Assembly (NCBI GenBank): GCA_020434645.1
Contig: JAGRAK010000033.1
Location: 1-11,536, forward strand
Direction of reading: 5' to 3'
From: Bdellovibrionales bacterium
Lineage (GTDB): Bacteria; Bdellovibrionota; Bdellovibrionia; Bdellovibrionales; UBA1609
Length of the DNA stretch: 11,536 nt
Below the pieces are notes generated by a model. That model was not told the origin of the DNA, did no database searches, and worked only from the letters and a program-made list of their open reading frames with translations. Of this stretch, positions 1 to 6,266 are shown in pieces (positions within the stretch are counted from its first letter, which is position 1; the number at the start of each line of letters is the position of its first letter). The position numbers and the translations under genes are program-made.

Positions 1-731
1 AGTTTCCGTTGCATTTTCATATACCGCGCAAAATGGTTTCTGAAGGATATTTTCATATGACTATTCATTTCGTTCGCAAATTGGGGATGAAGGTTGAAGA
101 AAATGGTAGCGAATTTTTTATCCCAGCAAATCAAAGAGTGCTTTCAACTGAATACGTTGCTGAAATGGATTTAAGCTCAGCCTTTGCTGTGGCGGCGCTA
201 GCAACAGTGGGTGGCAGTGCTCGGCTTAAGAACTTTCCAATAAAGAGCACTCAGCCGGATTTAATTTTTATCAATATTTTAAATGACATGGGTGTCGACC
301 AGGAGTGGAGTGGCCGAGATTTAGTAGTGAGAAAATCAGCACCGCTCAAGGGAGTGAAGGTGAATCTTGAAAGTTCTCCTGATTTGTTCCCGATTCTTGG
401 AGTGCTTTGCGCACTGGCGAAAACTCCCAGTGAAATTACAGGTCTTGGGCACTTAAAGTACAAAGAGTCTTCAAGGCTGGTGAAAACAAAAGAATTACTT
501 GAAATCATGGGAGCGCAAGTTCATGCGTCTGATGACTCAGTGACAATAACTCCTGTTGCGGAAATGCCAAGGTTTGATCAAACTGTTATTTTCGATGTTG
601 ATCAAGATCACCGTATGGCTATGGCAGCGACAGTAGCCAAGTGGGCGGGGTACCCGATACAATCGAATGATTTAAAAGTGGTGGAGAAGAGCTTTCCTGA
701 ATTTTTACTTATCGCGGGAGAAAACACATGA
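1..731 (+). CDS. aroA: 3-phosphoshikimate 1-carboxyvinyltransferase (EPSP synthase), C-terminal part, cut by left edge
   Basis: Transfers the enolpyruvyl group of PEP to shikimate-3-phosphate in the cytoplasm, the sixth step of the shikimate pathway. The frame is open to the left edge (first full codon at 3), so the N-terminal part lies outside; about 243 residues of a usual ~430 are seen. Family motifs are present in order: an SSAF stretch matching the GDASSA region, an Asp followed by KYKESSRL (the K-E-x-x-R substrate site), DHRMAMA at about 606-626 (the Asp-His-Arg signature), and KSFPEF near the C-terminus (the KTFPDY motif). The TTG at 9 is not the start; it is an internal Leu codon. The stop TGA (729-731) overlaps the ATG of the next gene in an ATGA. 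The gene is therefore probably translationally coupled to the fused shikimate enzyme downstream, which performs neighbouring steps. The identification is secure; only its start is unknown. Confidence 0.95.
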   Translation, partial: FPLHFHIPRKMVSEGYFHMTIHFVRKLGMKVEENGSEFFIPANQRVLSTEYVAEMDLSSAFAVAALATVGGSARLKNFPIKSTQPDLIFINILNDMGVDQEWSGRDLVVRKSAPLKGVKVNLESSPDLFPILGVLCALAKTPSEITGLGHLKYKESSRLVKTKELLEIMGAQVHASDDSVTITPVAEMPRFDQTVIFDVDQDHRMAMAATVAKWAGYPIQSNDLKVVEKSFPEFLLIAGENT

Positions 732-2518
732 TTTACGCCATTGTTGGCCATCGAGGGGTGGGTAAGACAAGCTTTCTGCAAAGGCTAAAAAATTATTTCG
801 ACGTAAGAATGCAGCCTTGTCATGTTCTTGATTTAGATTCAGAAATTGAACAACGCACAGGTCAAACAATACCTGAAATATTTAAAAATAATGGTGAGCC
901 TTATTTTAGAAATTTAGAACGCACAATTTTTGCTCAAGTTTTAGAAGAGGTTTCAAATAATTCGGGTATAAAATTTATTGCATTGGGTGCTGGCTTTGAT
1001 GGTGCCATACCTGGTGGGGTGCGTGTTCTTTGGCTGCGTCGCCCGACAGACCGTGCGGGTAGAATTTTTGTAGATCGCCCTCGACTCGATGGGGATATTG
1101 CTCCGCTTAAAGAGTTTATGAACCGTTATGATGCTCGTGATGAGCGATTTAGAAAAATATATCACAAAGAAATAATGCTAAGTGAGGGTTGGGATTTTGT
1201 AAATGATTTTGAACCCTATTTACTCGGATTGAAGCCTGCGAGTATGGGTGGCTGTGTCACCGTTTTGCCTGAATATGTGCAAAACCCGAGGCGGCTGGAT
1301 TTATTTATTGAGGAGTTTTCAGTATTAGGAGTTCAGTATTTTGAGCTTCGAGATGATTTGTTGCCTGATGATGTGATTGCGCATGTGGCGAGTAAGATAC
1401 CTGCAGAAAAAGTTCTAATTAGTTTTAGAAAACCAGAGAGATCGTCAAATCTTGTTGAACTCAGCAAAATGTATGCGGTGGATTGGGCATCTGAATTGGG
1501 TGAATCGCCATTTGATAAAACTGCGATTCTCTCTTTGCATGTTCGTAAACCTGATGAATCGGTAGATGAGGCTGCAGAGCGACTGCTTTCAAATAAAGCA
1601 GAGCACTATAAATTGGCGTTACCTGTAGAAGATTTTGTAGAGCTATGGTCAGGGCATCGTTTTTTTACAGAAGACCCAGAGCGACGTTCATTTTTACCCA
1701 TGTCACGTCACGGGCGCTGGCAATGGTATCGTGCGTTTCACGGCAGAAAAATGAAAGTGAACTTCGTGCGACGGGGTGAGGGGTCTTCACCCGATCAGCC
1801 ACTTCTATTTGATTATTTACGAATGCCAAAGCGCGCGATTGGTTTTGCGGCTGTGTTGGGTGATCCTGTGGGGCATAGTCGAACACCCGCTGAACATTCT
1901 GAATTTTTTCGAGAGCGAGAGGTGGCCACTGTTGCCATTCAGATGAATGAATATGAATGCAACTCTCTTAATATGAGTGTGCTGCAGAGATTGGGGTTGG
2001 TGGCAGCGGCTGTGACATCCCCGCTTAAGAAGAAGATTATGGATGTGTGCACATATATTGACAAAAAAGCGCTCGATCTTTCAGCGGTGAATACTATTAT
2101 TCAAACTCCTTCAGGCTGGAACGGCACAAATACAGACGTGAATGGCGTTGAAGCCATGTTTGCCGCTATTGAAATGCCTGAAGAAGTAGCGGTTTGGGGC
2201 GGAGGTGGCACGCGTTTGGTTCTTAAAAAAGTTCTGCCACACGCGCACTTCTTTTCAGCTCGTCGTGGTGAAGAAATTTGGGTTGAGAAGCAAACGCCTA
2301 TGCAACCAGAGGTTGTGGTTTGGGCTTTAGGCCGTTCGCGAGTCGATACGTCGCAAATGCCGCCGGTTGAGTGGCGACCGAAATATGTTATGGATCTCAA
2401 TTATTCAGAAGATTCGCCAGGTTTAGAATATGCTCTCGAAGTTGGCGCAAAATATATTTCAGGCAAAAGTTTATTTAGGGCTCAAGCTCGAATGCAAAGA
2501 GAGTATTGGACAAGATGA
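728..2518 (+). CDS. Trifunctional shikimate-pathway fusion: shikimate kinase, type I 3-dehydroquinate dehydratase, shikimate dehydrogenase
   Basis: A 596-residue protein with three enzyme domains. Residues 1-168 are a shikimate kinase: P-loop GHRGVGKT (7-14), DLD at 35-37, GEPYFRNLE (56-64), GAG (87-89) and a lid-like RPRL (117-120). Residues ~174-366 are a type I dehydroquinase: ELRDD (206-210), Arg234, His271 in SLHVRKP, the Schiff-base Lys295 in YKLALP, Arg335 and Gln357. Residues ~370-596 are a shikimate dehydrogenase: GDPVGHSRTP (378-387), catalytic Lys434, Asn455 in AVNTI, Asp470 in GTNTD, a glycine motif GGGGTR (491-496) and Gln586. By residue inspection all three active sites look intact. 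The dehydrogenase is compact, its cofactor motif differs from the usual GAGG, and the usual NATPxGM stretch is replaced by WALGRSR. GGGAG at 716-720 lies 7 nt before the ATG. The gene overlaps aroA upstream and aroC downstream by 4 nt each. Symbols aroK, aroD and aroE would each cover one domain, so none is assigned to the whole. Confidence 0.93.
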   Translation: MIYAIVGHRGVGKTSFLQRLKNYFDVRMQPCHVLDLDSEIEQRTGQTIPEIFKNNGEPYFRNLERTIFAQVLEEVSNNSGIKFIALGAGFDGAIPGGVRVLWLRRPTDRAGRIFVDRPRLDGDIAPLKEFMNRYDARDERFRKIYHKEIMLSEGWDFVNDFEPYLLGLKPASMGGCVTVLPEYVQNPRRLDLFIEEFSVLGVQYFELRDDLLPDDVIAHVASKIPAEKVLISFRKPERSSNLVELSKMYAVDWASELGESPFDKTAILSLHVRKPDESVDEAAERLLSNKAEHYKLALPVEDFVELWSGHRFFTEDPERRSFLPMSRHGRWQWYRAFHGRKMKVNFVRRGEGSSPDQPLLFDYLRMPKRAIGFAAVLGDPVGHSRTPAEHSEFFREREVATVAIQMNEYECNSLNMSVLQRLGLVAAAVTSPLKKKIMDVCTYIDKKALDLSAVNTIIQTPSGWNGTNTDVNGVEAMFAAIEMPEEVAVWGGGGTRLVLKKVLPHAHFFSARRGEEIWVEKQTPMQPEVVVWALGRSRVDTSQMPPVEWRPKYVMDLNYSEDSPGLEYALEVGAKYISGKSLFRAQARMQREYWTR

Positions 2519-3513
2519 GTGCAAACAATTTTGGTCAGCATTTTCAAGTAACAAGTTTTGGCGAAAGCCATGGCTTAGCATTAGGCGCTATTATTGAGGG
2601 TTGTCCTGCAGGTGTTCGTTATGACGAGTCTATTTTAGCAGAACTTCTTTACCGTCGACGACCGGGCTTGTCTGCTGCAACATCAAGTCGACAAGAGACT
2701 GACAACCCCGAAATTTTAAGTGGTGTATTTGAAGGTCAAACTTTAGGTACGCCTATTTGTGTTTTGATTCGAAATCAAGATGCACGCTCAAGAGATTATG
2801 ATGAAATCAAAAGTGAACCACGCGTGGGTCATGCAGATGATGTATGGGTCGATAAATTTGGTCATAGTGATCATCGTGGTGGGGGTCGATCTTCTGGTCG
2901 CGAGACTCTCTCTCGTGTCATCGGTGGTGCGTTTGCTAAAATGTTTTTAAATTCGGTGTGTCCTGATTTGGATGTGCATACGCATGCAAAACAAGTGGGC
3001 TCAATTGTTCATGACAAAGATGACTTTGATCCCCATGGGGAGTGGGGTCTTGAGGCCGAATTTTCGAGTGCGCTTCGTGAGTTCTTAACTCAGGCAAAAG
3101 TCGAGGGCCAAAGTTATGGCGGTATAGCTGAAGTTCATATTCGAAATGCTCCCAAAAATTTAGGGCAGCCTGTTTTTCATAAATTAAAATCTGATCTTGC
3201 TGCGGCCATGATGAGTATAGGCGCTGTGACGGGTTTTGATATGGGTGAAGGTTTTGATTCTGTTCATTTAAAGGGCACCGAATTTCACTCTGCCCACGAC
3301 AGCAAGGTCTATGGTGGCATACGCGGCGGCATTTCTACGGGTGAGCCGATTTCACTTCGCGTGGCGTTTAAGCCGACATCATCAATTCTAGATATCGCTA
3401 AAAAAGGGCGTCATGACCCCTGTGTTATGCTTCGCGCGCTCCCAGTTTTAGAAGCTATGACATTTTTGGTTCTAGCCGATCATGTTTTATGGAGTCGTTT
3501 AGATCGGGTTTAA
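2515..3513 (+). CDS. aroC: Chorismate synthase
   Basis: Makes chorismate from EPSP using reduced FMN, the last step of the shared shikimate pathway. The ATG at 2515 is chosen: it overlaps the preceding stop as ATGA, and the protein then begins like the family, with GQHF and FGESHG (15-20). A TTG three codons earlier adds nothing. Motifs in order are RRRPG (47-51), ILSGVFEG (67-74), GHAD (105-108), HRGGGRSSGRET (120-131), SIGAVTGF (234-241), GGIRGGISTGEPI (267-279), KPTSSI (286-291) and GRHDPCV (298-304). The conserved histidines of GESHG (His19) and GHAD (His106) are present. At 332 residues it is shorter than E. coli AroC (about 360). The SNH/SNN stretch before GGI is missing, and about 14 residues between KPTSSI and GRHDP are absent compared with my recollection of the E. 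coli sequence. Function is still very likely. Confidence 0.95.
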   Translation: MSANNFGQHFQVTSFGESHGLALGAIIEGCPAGVRYDESILAELLYRRRPGLSAATSSRQETDNPEILSGVFEGQTLGTPICVLIRNQDARSRDYDEIKSEPRVGHADDVWVDKFGHSDHRGGGRSSGRETLSRVIGGAFAKMFLNSVCPDLDVHTHAKQVGSIVHDKDDFDPHGEWGLEAEFSSALREFLTQAKVEGQSYGGIAEVHIRNAPKNLGQPVFHKLKSDLAAAMMSIGAVTGFDMGEGFDSVHLKGTEFHSAHDSKVYGGIRGGISTGEPISLRVAFKPTSSILDIAKKGRHDPCVMLRALPVLEAMTFLVLADHVLWSRLDRV

Positions 3514-3546
3514 GCATAATTACGGGCAACTCTTGATGCGCAACCC
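3506..3546. terminator. Weak inverted repeat between convergent aroC and menG
   Basis: GGGTT (3506-3510, at the aroC 3' end) can pair with AACCC (3542-3546), and inside it GCAT (3514-3517) with ATGC (3536-3539), leaving an 18-nt loop and a small internal loop. The position between two convergent genes suits a bidirectional terminator. However, the stems are short and no run of T follows on either strand, so this may be chance. Confidence 0.2.
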
Positions 3547-4296
3547 CTATTTTATAGAATCTTTAACAGTGCATTTGTAAATAAAGCTCGCACCACCCAT
3601 AAGAGAGGTGAATTCGGCTTTTACAAATTGTCCGCTGCCGCGTAAGACGTCACAAAACTCTTCACCTGATGGAAAGCGACCCGAAGAACTTTGCAAATAT
3701 TCATAGGCCGAACGTTTGCCTGATACCCAGCCACCAAGGCGTGGGACGATATTTTTAAAATAAAAACGAATTGCTTTTTGTAGCATCGGGTTTTCAACTT
3801 CACCGGTTTCGAGAATCATGACTTTGCCACCGGGTTTTGTAATGCGAGCCATTTCAAAAATGGCAACATCAATATCTGCCACATTGCGAATGCCGTAGGC
3901 GATAGAGGCAATATCAAATTTGTCGTTCGGGTAATCAAGTGCCATGACATCGGCGAGTTCAAAGTCAACCTTGAGATTTTGTTTAGCTGCTTTTTGTGGC
4001 GCTACATCGAGCATTTCTTTGCAAAAGTCTGTTCCGATCACATGCCCAGTCTCGCCAACTGCTTTTTTAAATTCGATGGCTAGATCACCAGTACCGGTGG
4101 CGCAATCAAGTACCCATTGACCTTCACGAGCGTCACTCCAGTTCACAAGCTGTTTGCGCCACTGCCGGGCCATGCCGAGGGTGATGACATCATTGGCCTT
4201 GTCATAAGTTGTCGAAATAGAACCAAAAAGATTTTTTATGTATTCGGCGTCAGGCCCTGTTTTATTCGTAGTCGTGCTATTGGGCTGTTCACTCAT
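3547..4296 (-). CDS. menG: Demethylmenaquinone methyltransferase, UbiE/MenG family
   Basis: A 249-residue SAM-dependent class I methyltransferase that methylates demethylmenaquinone, the last step of menaquinone synthesis. Family markers are the N-terminal FGSISTTYDKAND (24-36), LGMARQWR, SAM motif I as DCATGTGD (64-71), the acidic GTD end of the next strand (88-90), the UbiE signature YGIRNV (134-139), KPGG (154-157) and a C-terminal YEYLxSS...FPSGEEF. Its ATG lies in a 4-nt ATGA overlap (4293-4296) with the stop of the DAHP synthase gene, and only a weak ribosome site precedes it, so translation is probably coupled. UbiE homologues can also methylate ubiquinone precursors. The surrounding men genes argue for the menaquinone role; whether the organism also makes ubiquinone cannot be seen here. 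The gene ends 33 bp from the convergent aroC. Confidence 0.93.
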   Translation of the reverse strand: MSEQPNSTTTNKTGPDAEYIKNLFGSISTTYDKANDVITLGMARQWRKQLVNWSDAREGQWVLDCATGTGDLAIEFKKAVGETGHVIGTDFCKEMLDVAPQKAAKQNLKVDFELADVMALDYPNDKFDIASIAYGIRNVADIDVAIFEMARITKPGGKVMILETGEVENPMLQKAIRFYFKNIVPRLGGWVSGKRSAYEYLQSSSGRFPSGEEFCDVLRGSGQFVKAEFTSLMGGASFIYKCTVKDSIK

Positions 4297-5093
4297 TGTG
4301 GTTTTTCAATCTTTCGATCAAGTGCATTTAAGACACGTTCGAGTTTGATCATAAGTTCTTTAAACATTTCAGGTGTTAGAGCTTGAAAGCCATCAGACAA
4401 TGCTTCGCTTGGTCGTGGGTGAACTTCAATAATCAAGCCGTCGGCTCCAGCTGCAGCTGCAGCAAGTGCAACGGGCGTAACAAGGGCGGTCGCGCCCGTT
4501 CCGTGGGAGGGGTCTGCAATAATCGGGAAGTTTGAATTTTGTTTTACAAACGCAATAGCATTTACATCAAAAGTATTTCGTGTGGCGGTTTCAAAAGTGC
4601 GAATACCTCGTTCGCAAAGGATCACGTTTGGGTTTCCGTGTTTCACAATGTATTCGGCAGAAAGAAGCCATTCACTTATGAGTCCTGAAAAACCACGCTT
4701 CAAAAGAACAGGTTTTTTGACATGGCCGAGTTCTTTTAGCAGCGCATAGTTATGCATATTGCGTGAGCCGACTTGAAAGACATCGACGAGTTCAGCCATG
4801 TCGCTGACTTGTCTCGGGTCAGTGATTTCAGAGATAAAAGGCATTGAGGTTCTTTTTTTCACTTCACGGGCGATGTCAAAGGCTTCGCGCCCCATTCCCT
4901 GAAAGGTTTCGGGGTTGGTGCGAAGTTTAAACATACCGCCGCGCAATATGGTGGCCCCATATTCTTTAACAATGTTAGCTGTTTCAGAAAATTGATCGAG
5001 AGATTCAATTGAACAAGGTCCCGCCATGACGACGAAATTAGAGCTTCCAATGGCAAAGTCACCCACCTGTACGGGCGACGTAGTATTTTTCAT
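4293..5093 (-). CDS. aroF: 3-deoxy-7-phosphoheptulonate (DAHP) synthase, type I-beta
   Basis: Condenses PEP and erythrose-4-phosphate, the committed first step of the shikimate pathway. With the ATG at 5093 it has 266 residues. Motifs are AGPCSIES (24-31), KLRTNP (56-61, usually KPRTSP), FQGMG (64-68), QVGSRNMHN (107-115), LKRG (131-134), CERGIRTFET (160-169), DPSHGTG (194-200), EVHP (223-226) and ALSD (231-234). The metal ligands Cys27, His197, Glu223 and Asp234 are present. It resembles the catalytic core of the Bacillus enzyme but has neither a fused chorismate mutase nor an N-terminal ferredoxin-like regulatory domain, so no feedback module is visible. An in-frame TTG at 5171 would add 26 residues without family similarity and use up the divergent promoter region, so it is rejected. 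A GAGG lies about 14 nt upstream of the chosen ATG, which is rather far. The symbol is by family; aroG is also used. Confidence 0.92.
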   Translation of the reverse strand: MKNTTSPVQVGDFAIGSSNFVVMAGPCSIESLDQFSETANIVKEYGATILRGGMFKLRTNPETFQGMGREAFDIAREVKKRTSMPFISEITDPRQVSDMAELVDVFQVGSRNMHNYALLKELGHVKKPVLLKRGFSGLISEWLLSAEYIVKHGNPNVILCERGIRTFETATRNTFDVNAIAFVKQNSNFPIIADPSHGTGATALVTPVALAAAAAGADGLIIEVHPRPSEALSDGFQALTPEMFKELMIKLERVLNALDRKIEKPQ

Positions 5094-5171
5094 AGTGGAT
5101 AGGCATACCTCAAAGTGCGTTACATCTCCATAATTTTTGGGTAAACAAGATCGATAATTAAGGGAGTTCAA
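5094..5171. promoter_or_regulatory. Divergent intergenic region between aroF and menF, likely promoters both ways
   Basis: This 78-bp AT-rich gap is the only place in the window where two transcription units start back to back: aroF-menG leftward and menF-menD-menH-menB-menA-menC-menE rightward. Leftward, a poor pair TTGTTT (5148-5143) and TGTAAC (5124-5119) with an 18-nt spacer is possible. Rightward, CATAAT (5129-5134) could be a -10 element but has no convincing -35. The location is what supports the call; the boxes are guesses. Shared control of the two units is an inference. Confidence 0.45.
5160..5166 (+). promoter_or_regulatory. Ribosome binding site deciding the GTG start of menF
   Basis: AAGGGAG lies 5 nt before the GTG at 5172. 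It is a strong Shine-Dalgarno match and is the reason this GTG is taken as the start, since no ATG is near. Confidence 0.7.
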
Positions 5172-6266
5172 GTGTCGGCTGATGCGGTGCGAAATTTAGA
5201 TGAAAAGGTGATTGATAGTTTTTTAGGCAATGGATGCTTTATTGGGCTTGGTTTACAGAAGTGTTTGGTCGCTTGGGGGAATCCCAAACGACTTAAGAAG
5301 CCGAATATCGAAAAGCCTCAGTTCTACTTGCCGGATTTTTACTTAGAAGACAAAAGCCCGTGGGTTTCTTTTGAGCATGTGGCGGTGACTCATACAATAG
5401 CACTTGCCGATGCTCTGCAAAGCTTTTCTGAGCAACCGAAACTAGACCTGATTTTTCAAGAACCTGACTTTGCTCAGTTTGAAAATGTATTTGGTAAAAT
5501 AAAATCGTCAATTCAAAATAGTGAAATCAAAAAGGCCGTTCCCGTCGTTTTTGCAAAAGCGAATGGCTCCATCACAAAGGCCATGCGTGCTCAGTATATT
5601 CAAAACCTGTTGCGCAGACAAAATAAGCAGACGCCATACGGCTATTTAACTCCGACTTCAGGGCTGCTTGGGGCTACACCTGAGATATTATTTTCTTATG
5701 ACAATAAAAATTTAAGGCTCGAAACTATGGCACTTGCCGGGACTCGCCGTTCTGATCAAGAGAAGGTCAACTCTCTTTCTGAAGACGAAAAAGAAATGTA
5801 CGAGCATCAACTGGTTGTGCAAGGGCTGAAAGAAAAATTAAAGGAGTTGGGCGATCTCGAGATTTCTCCGACTTATGTTTGGGATTTAGGCATGATCTCA
5901 CATTTGCGTACAGATATTTCTATCGAGCTCAGTGGCCAACCAATTTCGTCTGCTTTATTTGTTGAAATGTGTGAACGTTTGCATCCGACAGCGGCGCTTG
6001 GCGTGGCTCCGCAATCTGCAGACTGGCGTTACTTAAAATCGTGTGAGGGTACACTAGATCGCGCAAGATTCGGTGCTCCATTCGGGGTGCTGAATCCTAT
6101 GGGTAAATCTCTTGCTCTGGTGGCTATCCGAAACATTCAGTTTAACGAAAACGGCATTGTCAGTTTGGGGTCTGGTTGCGGTATCGTTGAATCGAGTGAA
6201 CTTCAAAGTGAATGGCAAGAGCTTGCGCTTAAGCGACAAACAGTTCGTGAGATGATGGGTTTATGA
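5172..6266 (+). CDS. menF: Isochorismate synthase
   Basis: Converts chorismate to isochorismate, the entry step of menaquinone synthesis. It is 364 residues with a GTG start behind a strong AAGGGAG. The C-terminal two thirds form the chorismate-binding fold: KKAVP with the likely general-base Lys121, GATPE (167-171) with the conserved acid Glu171, MALAGTRR (186-193), EKEMYEHQLVV (206-216) with a metal-ligand Glu, SHLRTDI (243-249), LHPTAALG (270-277), FGAPFG (300-305), ALVAIR (315-320), GCGIV (335-339) and SEWQE (346-350). The N-terminal third is divergent and short compared with E. coli MenF (about 430 residues). On sequence alone, an EntC-like isochorismate synthase or another chorismate-utilising enzyme would look similar. 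The ATGA overlap (6263-6266) with menD makes MenF the natural reading. Confidence 0.92.
   Translation: MSADAVRNLDEKVIDSFLGNGCFIGLGLQKCLVAWGNPKRLKKPNIEKPQFYLPDFYLEDKSPWVSFEHVAVTHTIALADALQSFSEQPKLDLIFQEPDFAQFENVFGKIKSSIQNSEIKKAVPVVFAKANGSITKAMRAQYIQNLLRRQNKQTPYGYLTPTSGLLGATPEILFSYDNKNLRLETMALAGTRRSDQEKVNSLSEDEKEMYEHQLVVQGLKEKLKELGDLEISPTYVWDLGMISHLRTDISIELSGQPISSALFVEMCERLHPTAALGVAPQSADWRYLKSCEGTLDRARFGAPFGVLNPMGKSLALVAIRNIQFNENGIVSLGSGCGIVESSELQSEWQELALKRQTVREMMGL

Noticed and set aside
2101..2400. A 99-codon minus-strand frame opposite the shikimate dehydrogenase domain
   Set aside because: It is antisense to a domain with clear conserved residues and shows no recognisable motif or ribosome site. 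Other minus-strand frames in the plus-strand genes were rejected on the same grounds.
4117..4386. An 89-codon plus-strand frame across the aroF/menG junction
   Set aside because: It is antisense to two well-identified genes and has no protein-family character.
5153..5158. GATAAT as a -10 promoter element for menF
   Set aside because: Transcription would begin within or just after the ribosome binding site at 5160-5166, leaving no usable leader for the GTG start.
5094..5171. A 26-residue N-terminal extension of the DAHP synthase from TTG at 5171
   Set aside because: It has no family similarity and would abut the menF start, leaving no room for the divergent promoters.
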